Positions 12,101-25,200 of a stretch of 64,000 nucleotides of DNA are shown one piece after another; the stretch's first letter is position 1; each line of letters begins with the position of its first letter. A program made the translations under genes and the position numbers. Where the stretch lies: assembly GCA_964057225.1 (NCBI GenBank), contig OZ059900.1:6768501-6832500 (forward strand), written 5' to 3'. The DNA is from Auanema rhodensis. Taxonomy: Eukaryota; Nematoda; Chromadorea; Rhabditida; Rhabditidae. The notes under the pieces were generated by a model. The model worked only from the letters and a program-made list of their open reading frames with translations, searched no databases and had not been told where the DNA came from.

Positions 12101-15100
12101 ACTAAGAATGCAACACATTATCTTGAATCATCTTGCTTTATTTTTACTTTATTCAGCTTTAATTTCTTTGACCAACTTTTAAGCCCTTTAGCAGAATATA
12201 CTAAGACGGTACATTTTGATTGACTTGTCAAATAACAGCAGAAGTCAAACATGGTGTCCAATGGGATAGTAAGATACATTTAGAATCTGTATACCTTAAA
12301 ATTCTGGAAACAACCTGTTATATGAACTCAACCCTTCATACTCAATTTACTTAACATTTTCAAGGGTATGATATGATATCGCATGGTAATTCAAATATTT
12401 TTTCACAGGCGGGTTTTGAAAAGCAACCAACAAATGATAGAGACGACAATAGTGTTGCTTTGGCTGTGCAACGTGTATTCTACGATCTTCAGGTACATTA
12501 CATACCATCAAGTGAGCATCAAATATTTTGTTTCAGCACTCAGATCGTCCTGTAGGAACAAAAAAACTGACCAAATCTTTCGGATAGGACTTGGTTGATT
12601 CTTGGTCCTGTTTTTGGTTAACAACCTGGGGAAAAAGACGTCTTTTTACTGCTCAAAGTTCACAAAGGTATGATAACATATCACATTGTCATACTTGTTA
12701 GAAGATTTACTATATCAATGATATTTCTTTTCAGCAGCTAAGCTACAGTAATGGCATATCTGAAAGAACTTTCGAACAAACTCTAAATGAAGATATAACT
12801 TGCTTGTTCCTGGAAGCTGCAGATGAGTTTCTGCCATCTTATGATGTAAGTGGTAAGTTGATTGAAAATGAAGATTTCATTAAAACCAATCAGATTTTAT
12901 GAGGTAAATGAAACATTTTCTTTTTTCAAGTTAAATATTATAATTTTGGAACTTTCTCCTGATACATTTCGCGCAATTGATAGTGTTACTGCTTTGGTCC
13001 AAGTGAATGATGAAGGAATTCTTAGTTTTGAAAAAGTTGAATTGATCAGTCCAACTAAGAATGCAACACATTATCTTGAATCATCTTGCTTTATTTTTAC
13101 TTTATTCAGCTTTAATTTCTTTGACCAACTTTTAAGCCCTTTAGCAGAATATACTAAGACGGTACATTTTGATTGACTTGTCAAATAAGAGCAGAAGTCA
13201 AACATGGTGTCCAATGGGATAGTAAGATACATTTAGAATCTGTATACCTTAAAATTCTGGAAACAACCTGTTATATGAACTCAACCCTTCATACTCAATT
13301 TACTTAACATTTTCAAGGGTATGATATGATATCGCATGGTAATTCAAATATTTTTTCACAGGCGGTTTTTGAAAAGCAACCAACAAATGATAGAGACGAC
13401 AATAGTGTTGCTTTGGCTGTGCAACGTGTATTCTACGATCTTCAGGTACATTACATACCATCAAGTGAGCATCAAATATTTTGTTTCAGCACTCAGATCG
13501 TCCTGTAGGAACAAAAAAACTGACCAAATCTTTCGGATAGGACTTGGTTGATTCTTGGTCCTGTTTTTGGTCAACAACCTGGGGAAAAAGACGTCTTTTT
13601 ACTGCTCAAAGTTCACAAAGGTATGATAACATATCACATTGTCATACTTGTTAGAAGATTTACTATATCAATGATATTTCTTTTCAGCAGCTAAGCTACA
13701 GTAATGGCATATCTGAAAGAACTTTCGAACAAACTCTAAATGAAGATATAACTTGCTTGTTCCTGGAAGCTGCAGATGAGTTTCTGCCATCTTATGATGT
13801 AAGTGGTAAGTTGATTGAAAATGAAGATTTCATTAAAACCAATCAGATTTTATGAGGTAAATGAAACATTTTCTTTTTTCAAGTTAAATATTATAATTTT
13901 GGAACTTTCTCCTGATACATTTCGCGCAATTGATAGTGTTACTGCTTTGGTCCAAGTGAATGATGAAGGAATTCTTAGTTTTGAAAAAGTTGAATTGATC
14001 AGTCCAACTAAGAATGCAACACATTATCTTGAATCATCTTGCTTTATTTTTACTTTATTCAGCTTTAATTTCTTTGACCAACTTTTAAGCCCTTTAGCAG
14101 AATATACTAAGACGGTACATTTTGATTGACTTGTCAAATAAGAGCAGAAGTCAAACATGGTGTCCAATGGGATAGTAAGATACATTTAGAATCTGTATAC
14201 CTTAAAATTCTGGAAACAACCTGTTATATGAACTCAACCCTTCATACTCAATTTACTTAACATTTTCAAGGGTATGATATGATATCGCATGGTAATTCAA
14301 ATATTTTTTCACAGGCGGTTTTTGAAAAGCAACCAACAAATGATAGAGACGACAATAGTGTTGCTTTGGCTGTGCAACGTGTATTCTACGATCTTCAGGT
14401 ACATTACATACCATCAAGTGAGCATCAAATATTTTGTTTCAGCACTCAGATCGTCCTGTAGGAACAAAAAAACTGACCAAATCTTTCGGATAGGACTTGG
14501 TTGATTCTTGGTCCTGTTTTTGGTCAACAACCTGGGGAAAAAGACGTCTTTTTACTGCTCAAAGTTCACAAAGGTATGATAACATATCACATTGTCATAC
14601 TTGTTAGAAGATTTACTATATCAATGATATTTCTTTTCAGCAGCTAAGCTACAGTAATGGCATATCTGAAAGAACTTTCGAACAAACTCTAAATGAAGAT
14701 ATAACTTGCTTGTTCCTGGAAGCTGCAGATGAGTTTCTGCCATCTTATGATGTAAGTGGTAAGTTGATTGAAAATGAAGATTTCATTAAAACCAATCAGA
14801 TTTTATGAGGTAAATGAAACATTTTCTTTTTTCAAGTTAAATATTATAATTTTGGAACTTTCTCCTGATACATTTCGCGCAATTGATAGTGTTACTGCTT
14901 TGGTCCAAGTGAATGATGAAGGAATTCTTAGTTTTGAAAAAGTTGAATTGATCAGTCCAACTAAGAATGCAACACATTATCTTGAATCATCTTGCTTTAT
15001 TTTTACTTTATTCAGCTTTAATTTCTTTGACCAACTTTTAAGCCCTTTAGCAGAATATACTAAGACGGTACATTTTGATTGACTTGTCAAATAAGAGCAG

Positions 15101-18100
15101 AAGTCAAACATGGTGTCCAATGGGATAGTAAGATACATTTAGAATCTGTATACCTTAAAATTCTGGAAACAACCTGTTATATGAACTCAACCCTTCATAC
15201 TCAATTTACTTAACATTTTCAAGGGTATGATATGATATCGCATGGTAATTCAAATATTTTTTCACAGGCGGTTTTTGAAAAGCCACCAACAAATGATAGA
15301 GACGACAATAGTGTTGCTTTGGCTGTGCAACGTGTATTCTACGATCTTCAGGTACATTACATACCATCAAGTGAGCATCAAATATTTTGTTTCAGCACTC
15401 AGATCGTCCTGTAGGAACAAAAAAACTGACCAAATCTTTCGGATAGGACTTGGTTGATTCTTGGTCCTGTTTTTGGTCAACAACCTGGGGAAAAAGACGT
15501 CTTTTTACTGCTCAAAGTTCACAAAGGTATGATAACATATCACATTGTCATACTTGTTAGAAGATTTACTATATCAATGATATTTCTTTTCAGCAGCTAA
15601 GCTACAGTAATGGCATATCTGAAAGAACTTTCGAACAAACTCTAAATGAAGATATAACTTGCTTGTTCCTGGAAGCTGCAGATGAGTTTCTGCCATCTTA
15701 TGATGTGAGTGGTAAGTTGATTGAAAATGAAGATTTCATTAAAACCAATCAGATTTTATGAGGTAAATGAAACATTTTCTTTTTTCAAGTTAAATATTAT
15801 AATTTTGGAACTTTCTCCTGATACATTTCGCGCAATTGATAGTGTTACTGCTTTGGTCCAAGTGAATGATGAAGGAATTCTTAGTTTTGAAAAAGTTGAA
15901 TTGATCAGTCCAACTAAGAATGCAACACATTATCTTGAATCATCTTGCTTTATTTTTACTTTATTCAGCTTTAATTTCTTTGACCAACTTTTAAGCCCTT
16001 TAGCAGAATATACTAAGACGGTACATTTTGATTGACTTGTCAAATAAGAGCAGAAGTCAAACATGGTGTCCAATGGGATAGTAAGATACATTTAGAATCT
16101 GTATACCTTAAAATTCTGGAAACAACCTGTTATATGAACTCAACCCTTCATACTCAATTTACTTAACATTTTCAAGGGTATGATATGATATCGCATGGTA
16201 ATTCAAATATTTTTTCACAGGCGGTTTTTGAAAAGCAACCAACAAATGATAGAGACGACAATAGTGTTGCTTTGGCTGTGCAACGTGTATTCTACGATCT
16301 TCAGGTACATTACATACCATCAAGTGAGCATCAAATATTTTGTTTCAGCACTCAGATCGTCCTGTAGGAACAAAAAAACTGACCAAATCTTTCGGATAGG
16401 ACTTGGTTGATTCTTGGTCCTGTTTTTGGTCAACAACCTGGGGAAAAAGACGTCTTTTTACTGCTCAAAGTTCACAAAGGTATGATAACATATCACATTG
16501 TCATACTTGTTAGAAGATTTACTATATCAATGATATTTCTTTTCAGCAGCTAAGCTACAGTAATGGCATATCTGAAAGAACTTTCGAACAAACTCTAAAT
16601 GAAGATATAACTTGCTTGTTCCTGGAAGCTGCAGATGAGTTTCTGCCATCTTATGATGTAAGTGGTAAGTTGATTGAAAATGAAGATTTCATTAAAACCA
16701 ATCAGATTTTATGAGGTAAATGAAACATTTTCTTTTTTCAAGTTAAATATTATAATTTTGGAACTTTCTCCTGATACATTTCGCGCAATTGATAGTGTTA
16801 CTGCTTTGGTCCAAGTGAATGATGAAGGAATTCTTAGTTTTGAAAAAGTTGAATTGATCAGTCCAACTAAGAATGCAACACATTATCTTGAATCATCTTG
16901 CTTTATTTTTACTTTATTCAGCTTTAATTTCTTTGACCAACTTTTAAGCCCTTTAGCAGAATATACTAAGACGGTACATTTTGATTGACTTGTCAAATAA
17001 CAGCAGAAGTCAAACATGGTGTCCAATGGGATAGTAAGATACATTTAGAATCTGTATACCTTAAAATTCTGGAAACAACCTGTTATATGAACTCAACCCT
17101 TCATACTCAATTTACTTAACATTTTCAAGGGTATGATATGATATCGCATGGTAATTCAAATATTTTTTCACAGGCGGTTTTTGAAAAGCAACCAACAAAT
17201 GATAGAGACGACAATAGTGTTGCTTTGGCTGTGCAACGTGTATTCTACGATCTTCAGGTACATTACATACCATCAAGTGAGCATCAAATATTTTGTTTCA
17301 GCACTCAGATCGTCCTGTAGGAACAAAAAAACTGACCAAATCTTTCGGATAGGACTTGGTTGATTCTTGGTCCTGTTTTTGGTCAACAACCTGGGGAAAA
17401 AGACGTCTTTTTACTGCTCAAAGTTCACAAAGGTATGATAACATATCACATTGTCATACTTGTTAGAAGATTTACTATATCAATGATATTTCTTTTCAGC
17501 AGCTAAGCTACAGTAATGGCATATCTGAAAGAACTTTCGAACAAACTCTAAATGAAGATATAACTTGCTTGTTCCTGGAAGCTGCAGATAAGTTTCTGCC
17601 ATCTTATGATGTAAGTCTTAAGTTGATTGAAAATGAAGATTTCATTCAAACCAATCAGATTCTATGAGGTAAATGAAACATTTTCTTTTTTCAAGTTAAA
17701 TATTATAATTTTGGAACTTTCTCCTGATACATTTCGCGCAATTGATAGTGTTACTGCTTTGGTCCGAGTGAATGATGAAGGAATTCTTAGTTTTGAAAAA
17801 GTTGAATTGATCAGTCCAACTAAGAATGCAACACATTATCTTGAATCATCTTGCTTTATTTTTACTTTATTCAGCTTTAATTTCTTTGACCAACTTTTAA
17901 GCCCTTTAGCAGAATATACTAAGACGGTACATTTTGATTGACTTGTCAAATAACAGCAGAAGTCAAACATGGTGTCCAATGGGATAGTAAGATACATTTA
18001 GAATCTGTATACCTTAAAATTCTGGAAACAACCTGTTATATGAACTCAACCCTTCATACTCAATTTACTTAACATTTTCAAGGGTATGATATGATATCGC

Positions 18101-18886
18101 ATGGTAATTCAAATATTTTTTCACAGGCGGTTTTTGAAAAGCAACCAACAAATGATAGAGACGACAATAGTGTTGCTTTGGCTGTGCAACGTGTATTCTA
18201 CGATCTTCAGGTACATTACATACCATCAAGTGAGCATCAAATATTTTGTTTCAGCACTCAGATCGTCCTGTAGGAACAAAAAAACTGACCAAATCTTTCG
18301 GATAGGACTTGGTTGATTCTTGGTCCTGTTTTTGGTCAACAACCTGGGGAAAAAGACGTCTTTTTACTGCTCAAAGTTCACAAAGGTATGATAACATATC
18401 ACATTGTCATACTTGTTAGAAGATTTACTATATCAATGATATTTCTTTTCAGCAGCTAAGCTGCAGTAATGGCAGATCAGAAAGAAGTGTCGACCAATTT
18501 TTAAATGGAGATAGAACAAGATGGAAGACTTCTTTCAAATCTCATTTTCTATTCGATGATGTCCTATCAATTGTCTCAGTACCCTTTGCTCCCATCTCCA
18601 ACTATGGAGATAAAGATGTAGAAATACCTGTCAGAAACTTCAATAGTGCATTTATGCAACTATTTATTCGGCAGGAAGCAAACAATATACGGTAAAAATT
18701 TAAATTTTAATCGTTTATTTTTCATTAGGACCTTACTATTCCAATTGACTGATATGGAAAATCCACAACATACCCGTTTTCGTTTCGGACAAGAAAGTTT
18801 GGAAAACAACTGGTGTAATAAAGAAAAAATATAAGTTTATTTGTACATAGAAATTTTATTATATCAATATCATTTCATTTTGGAAG

Positions 18887-19265
18887 CTCAGTTACAGTAG
18901 TGGCAGATCAGAAAGAAGTGTCGACCAATTTTTAAATGGAGATAGAACAAGATGGAAGACTTCTTTCAAATCTCATTTTCTATTCGATGATGTCCTATCA
19001 ATTGTCTCAGTACCCGTTGCTCCCATCTTCAACTATGGAGACAAAGATGTAGGAATACCTGTCAGAAACTTCAATAGTGCATTTATGCAACTATTTATTC
19101 GGCAGGAAGCAAACAATATACGGTAAAAATTTAAATTTTAATCGTTTATTTTTCATTAGGACCTTACTATTCCAATTGACTGATATGGAAAATCCACAAC
19201 ATACCCGTTTTCGTTTCGGACAAGAAAGTTTGGAAAACAACTGGTGTAATAAAGAAAAAATATAA
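18887..19265 (+). pseudogene. representative 431-bp unit: spliced USP7-like open frame without a start
   Basis: Exon-like 18887-19122 joins 19160-19265 across a 37-nt intron relic (GTAAAA...CATTAG), giving 113 codons then TAA. It begins LSYSSGRSERSVDQFLNGD (shared module) and passes into DDVLSIVSVPVAPISNYGDKD, NSAFMQLFIRQEANNIR and LTDMENPQHTRFRF. These match, in order, the human USP7 stretches FDDDVVS, EHNYGGHDDD, NAYMLVYIRES and VTDHDIPQQLVERLQ at the end of the catalytic domain. No in-frame ATG precedes the module, and the upstream acceptor has decayed (TTTTGGAAG where array A has TTTTCAG). The 62-codon frame that starts at the ATGCAT-type Met in each unit simply reads through the intron in the wrong phase first. 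The next unit cannot be joined in frame because of the TAA. Confidence 0.82.
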
Positions 19266-22200
19266 GTTTATTTGTACATAGAAATTTTATTATATCAATA
19301 TTATTTCATTTTGGAAGCTCAGTTACAGTAGTGGCAGATCAGAAAGAAGTGTCGACCAATTTTTAAATGGAGATAGAACAAGATGGAAGACTTCTTTCAA
19401 ATCTCATTTTCTATTCGATGATGTCCTATCAATTGTCTCAGTACCCGTTGCTCCCATCTTCAACTATGGAGACAAAGATGTAGGAATACCTGTCAGAAAC
19501 TTCAATAGTGCATTTATGCAACTATTTATTCGGCAGGAAGCAAACAATATACGGTAAAAATTTAAATTTTAATCGTTTATTTTTCATTAGGACCTTACTA
19601 TTCCAATTGACTGATATGGAAAATCCACAACATACCCGTTTTCGTTTCGGACAAGAAAGTTTGGAAAACAACTGGTGTAATAAAGAAAAAATATAAGTTT
19701 ATTTGTACATAGAAATTTTATTATATCAATATTATTTCATTTTGGAAGCTCAGTTACAGTAGTGGCAGATCAGAAAGAAGTGTCGACCAATTTTTAAATG
19801 GAGATAGAACAAGATGGAAGACTTCTTTCAAATCTCATTTTCTATTCGATGATGTCCTATCAATTGTCTCAGTACCCGTTGCTCCCATCTTCAACTATGG
19901 AGACAAAGATGTAGAAATACCTGTCAGAAACTTCAATAGTGCATTTATGCAACTATTTATTCGGCAGGAAGCAAACAATATACGGTAAAAATTTAAATTT
20001 TAATCGTTTATTTTTCATTAGGACCTTACTATTCCAATTGACTGATATGGAAAATCCACAACATACCCGTTATCGTTTCGGACAAGAAAGTTCGGAAAAC
20101 AACTGGTGTAATAAAGAAAAAATATAAGTTTATTTGTACATAGAAATTTTATTATATCAATATTATTTCATTTTGGAAGCTCAGTTACAGTAGTGGCAGA
20201 TCAGAAAGAAGTGTCGACCAATTTTTAAATGGAGATAGAACAAGATGGAAGACTTCTTTCAAATCTCATTTTCTATTCGATGATGTCCTATCAATTGTCT
20301 CAGTACCCGTTGCTCCCATCTTCAACTATGGAGACAAAGATGTAGAAATACCTGTCAGAAACTTCAATAGTGCATTTATGCAACTATTTATTCGGCAGGA
20401 AGCAAACAATATACGGTAAAAATTTAAATTTTAATCGTTTATTTTTCATTAGGACCTTACTATTCCAATTGACTGATATGGAAAATCCACAACATACCCG
20501 TTTTCGTTTCGGACAAGAAAGTTTGGAAAACAACTGGTGTAATAAAGAAAAAATATAAGTTTATTTGTACATAGAAATTTTATTATATCAATATTATTTC
20601 ATTTTGGAAGCTCAGTTACAGTAGTGACAGATCAGAAAGAAGTGTCGACCAATTTTTAAATGGAGATAGAACAAGATGGAAGACTTCTTTCAAATCTCAT
20701 TTTCTATTCGATGATGTCCTATCAATTGTCTCAGTACCCGTTGCTCCCATCTTCAACTATGGAGACAAAGATGTAGAAATACCTGTCAGAAACTTCAATA
20801 GTGCATTTATGCAACTATTTATTCGGCAGGAAGCAAACAATATACGGTAAAAATTTAAATTTTAATCGTTTATTTTTCATTAGGACCTTACTATTCCAAT
20901 TGACTGATATGGAAAATCCACAACATACCCGTTTTCGTTTCGGACAAGAAAGTTCGGAAAACAACTGGTGTAATAAAGAAAAAATATAAGTTTATTTGTA
21001 CATAGAAATTTTATTATATCAATATTATTTCATTTTGGAAGCTCAGTTACAGTAGTGGCAGATCAGAAAGAAGTGTCGACCAATTTTTAAATGGAGATAG
21101 AACAAGATGGAAGACTTCTTTCAAATCTCATTTTCTATTCGATGATGTCCTATCAATTGTCTCAGTACCCGTTGCTCCCATCTCCAACTATGGAGATAAA
21201 GATGTAGAAATACCTGTCAGAAACTTCAATAGTGCATTTATGCAACTATTTATTCGGCAGGAAGCAAACAATATACGGTAAAAATTTAAATTTTAATCGT
21301 TTATTTTTCATTAGGACCTTACTATTCCAATTGACTGATATGGAAAATCCACAACATACCCGTTTTCGTTTCGGACAAGAAAGTTCGGAAAACAACTGGT
21401 GTAATAAAGAAAAAATATAAGTTTATTTGTACATAGAAATTTTATTATATCAATATTATTTCATTTTGGAAGCTCAGTTACAGTAGTGGCAGATCAGAAA
21501 GAAGTGTCGACCAATTTTTAAATGGAGATAGAACAAGATGGAAGACTTCTTTCAAATCTCATTTTCTATTCGATGATGTCCTATCAATTGTCTCAGTACC
21601 CGTTGCTCCCATCTCCAACTATGGAGACAAAGATGTAGAAATACCTGTCAGAAACTTCAATAGTGCATTTATGCAACTATTTATTCGGCAGGAAGCAAAC
21701 AATATACGGTAAAAATTTAAATTTTAATCGTTTATTTTTCATTAGGACCTTACTATTCCAATTGACTGATATGGAAAATCCACAACATACCCGTTTTCGT
21801 TTCGGACAAGAAAGTTCGGAAAACAACTGGTGTAATAAAGAAAAAATATAAGTTTATTTGTACATAGAAATTTTATTATATCAATATTATTTCATTTTGG
21901 AAGCTCAGTTACAGTAGTGGCAGATCAGAAAGAAGTGTCGACCAATTTTTAAATGGAGATAGAACAAGATGGAAGACTTCTTTCAAATCTCATTTTCTAT
22001 TCGATGATGTCCTATCAATTGTCTCAGTACCCGTTGCTCCCATCTCCAACTATGGAGATAAAGATGTAGAAATACCTGTCAGAAACTTCAATAGTGCATT
22101 TATGCAACTATTTATTCGGCAGGAAGCAAACAATATACGGTAAAAATTTAAATTTTAATCGTTTATTTTTCATTAGGACCTTACTATTCCAATTGACTGA

Positions 22201-25200
22201 TATGGAAAATCCACAACATACCCGTTTTCGTTTCGGACAAGAAAGTTCGGAAAACAACTGGTGTAATAAAGAAAAAATATAAGTTTATTTGTACATAGAA
22301 ATTTTATTATATCAATATTATTTCATTTTGGAAGCTCAGTTACAGTAGTGGCAGATCAGAAAGAAGTGTCGACCAATTTTTAAATGGAGATAGAACAAGA
22401 TGGAAGACTTCTTTCAAATCTCATTTTCTATTCGATGATGTCCTATCAATTGTCTCAGTACCCGTTGCTCCCATCTCCAACTATGGAGATAAAGATGTAG
22501 AAATACCTGTCAGAAACTTCAATAGTGCATTTATGCAACTATTTATTCGGCAGGAAGCAAACAATATACGGTAAAAATTTAAATTTTAATCGTTTATTTT
22601 TCATTAGGACCTTACTATTCCAATTGACTGATATGGAAAATCCACAACATACCCGTTTTCGTTTCGGACAAGAAAGTTCGGAAAACAACTGGTGTAATAA
22701 AGAAAAAATATAAGTTTATTTGTACATAGAAATTTTATTATATCAATATTATTTCATTTTGGAAGCTCAGTTACAGTAGTGGCAGATCAGAAAGAAGTGT
22801 CGACCAATTTTTAAATGGAGATAGAACAAGATGGAAGACTTCTTTCAAATCTCATTTTCTATTCGATGATGTCCTATCAATTGTCTCAGTACCCGTTGCT
22901 CCCATCTCCAACTATGGAGACAAAGATGTAGAAATACCTGTCAGAAACTTCAATAGTGCATTTATGCAACTATTTATTCGGCAGGAAGCAAACAATATAC
23001 GGTAAAAATTTAAATTTTAATCGTTTATTTTTCATTAGGACCTTACTATTCCAATTGACTGATATGGAAAATCCACAACATACCCGTTTTCGTTTCGGAC
23101 AAGAAAGTTCGGAAAACAACTGGTGTAATAAAGAAAAAATATAAGTTTATTTGTACATAGAAATTTTATTATATCAATATTATTTCATTTTGGAAGCTCA
23201 GTTACAGTAGTGGCAGATCAGAAAGAAGTGTCGACCAATTTTTAAATGGAGATAGAACAAGATGGAAGACTTCTTTCAAATCTCATTTTCTATTCGATGA
23301 TGTCCTATCAATTGTCTCAGTACCCGTTGCTCCCATCTCCAACTATGGAGACAAAGATGTAGAAATACCTGTCAGAAACTTCAATAGTGCATTTATGCAA
23401 CTATTTATTCGGCAGGAAGCAAACAATATACGGTAAAAATTTAAATTTTAATCGTTTATTTTTCATTAGGACCTTACTATTCCAATTGACTGATATGGAA
23501 AATCCACAACATACCCGTTTTCGTTTCGGACAAGAAAGTTCGGAAAACAACTGGTGTAATAAAGAAAAAATATAAGTTTATTTGTACATAGAAATTTTAT
23601 TATATCAATATTATTTCATTTTGGAAGCTCAGTTACAGTAGTGGCAGATCAGAAAGAAGTGTCGACCAATTTTTAAATGGAGATAGAACAAGATGGAAGA
23701 CTTCTTTCAAATCTCATTTTCTATTCGATGATGTCCTATCAATTGTCTCAGTACCCGTTGCTCCCATCTCCAACTATGGAGACAAAGATGTAGAAATACC
23801 TGTCAGAAACTTCAATAGTGCATTTATGCAACTATTTATTCGGCAGGAAGCAAACAATATACGGTAAAAATTTAAATTTTAATCGTTTATTTTTCATTAG
23901 GACCTTACTATTCCAATTGACTGATATGGAAAATCCACAACATACCCGTTTTCGTTTCGGACAAGAAAGTTCGGAAAACAACTGGTGTAATAAAGAAAAA
24001 ATATAAGTTTATTTGTACATAGAAATTTTATTATATCAATATTATTTCATTTTGGAAGCTCAGTTACAGTAGTGGCAGATCAGAAAGAAGTGTCGACCAA
24101 TTTTTAAATGGAGATAGAACAAGATGGAAGACTTCTTTCAAATCTCATTTTCTATTCGATGATGTCCTATCAATTGTCTCAGTACCCGTTGCTCCCATCT
24201 CCAACTATGGAGACAAAGATGTAGAAATACCTGTCAGAAACTTCAATAGTGCATTTATGCAACTATTTATTCGGCAGGAAGCAAACAATATACGGTAAAA
24301 ATTTAAATTTTAATCGTTTATTTTTCATTAGGACCTTACTATTCCAATTGACTGATATGGAAAATCCACAACATACCCGTTTTCGTTTCGGACAAGAAAG
24401 TTCGGAAAACAACTGGTGTAATAAAGAAAAAATATAAGTTTATTTGTACATAGAAATTTTATTATATCAATATTATTTCATTTTGGAAGCTCAGTTACAG
24501 TAGTGGCAGATCAGAAAGAAGTGTCGACCAATTTTTAAATGGAGATAGAACAAGATGGAAGACTTCTTTCAAATCTCATTTTCTATTCGATGATGTCCTA
24601 TCAATTGTCTCAGTACCCGTTGCTCCCATCTCCAACTATGGAGACAAAGATGTAGAAATACCTGTCAGAAACTTCAATAGTGCATTTATGCAACTATTTA
24701 TTCGGCAGGAAGCAAACAAAATACGGTAAAAATTTAAATTTTAATCGTTTATTTTTCATTAGGACCTTACTATTCCAATTGACTGATATGGAAAATCCAC
24801 AACATACCCGTTTTCGTTTCGGACAACAAAGTTCGGAAAACAACTGGTGTAATAAAGAAAAAATATAAGTTTATTTGTACATAGAAATTTTATTATATCA
24901 ATATTATTTCATTTTGGAAGCTCAGTTACAGTAGTGGCAGATCAGAAAGAAGTGTCGACCAATTTTTAAATGGAGATAGAACAAGATGGAAGACTTCTTT
25001 CAAATCTCATTTTCTATTCGATGATGTCCTATCAATTGTCTCAGTACCCGTTGCTCCCATCTTCAACTATGGAGACAAAGATGTAGAAATACCTGTCAGA
25101 AACTTCAATAGTGCATTTATGCAACTATTTATTCGGCAGGAAGCAAACAATATACGGTAAAAATTTAAATTTTAATCGTTTATTTTTCATTAGGACCTTA

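Larger units (their letters stand above)
5169..18460 (+). repeat. tandem array A: 953-bp unit, about 13.9 copies, USP7-derived
   Basis: Fourteen head-to-tail units whose equivalent points fall exactly 953 bp apart (5238, 6191, 7144 and so on to 17627). No unit differs in length. Units are nearly identical; the visible variants are single bases. Each unit is a chimera of USP7-type gene pieces on the plus strand: a ubiquitin-like-domain piece, the end of a MATH domain, the start of the catalytic domain, then another ubiquitin-like piece, with introns retained. The edge units (first and last) carry private changes and share GATAAGTTTCTG where most inner units have GATGAGTTTCTG. The array ends inside a module it shares with the next array. 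The open frames of 104, 60 and 71 codons that recur in every unit are products of this repeat, not separate genes. Confidence 0.97.

Noticed and set aside
5238-18316. Recurrent 104-, 60- and 71-codon frames in array A as a family of small genes
   Set aside because: They are different phases of the same USP7-derived unit, run through intron relics and lack the exon order of a working gene; identical spacing shows they are repeat content.
5169-18460. Processed retrocopy of USP7
   Set aside because: Introns of 43-44 nt with GT/AG ends are still present in every unit.
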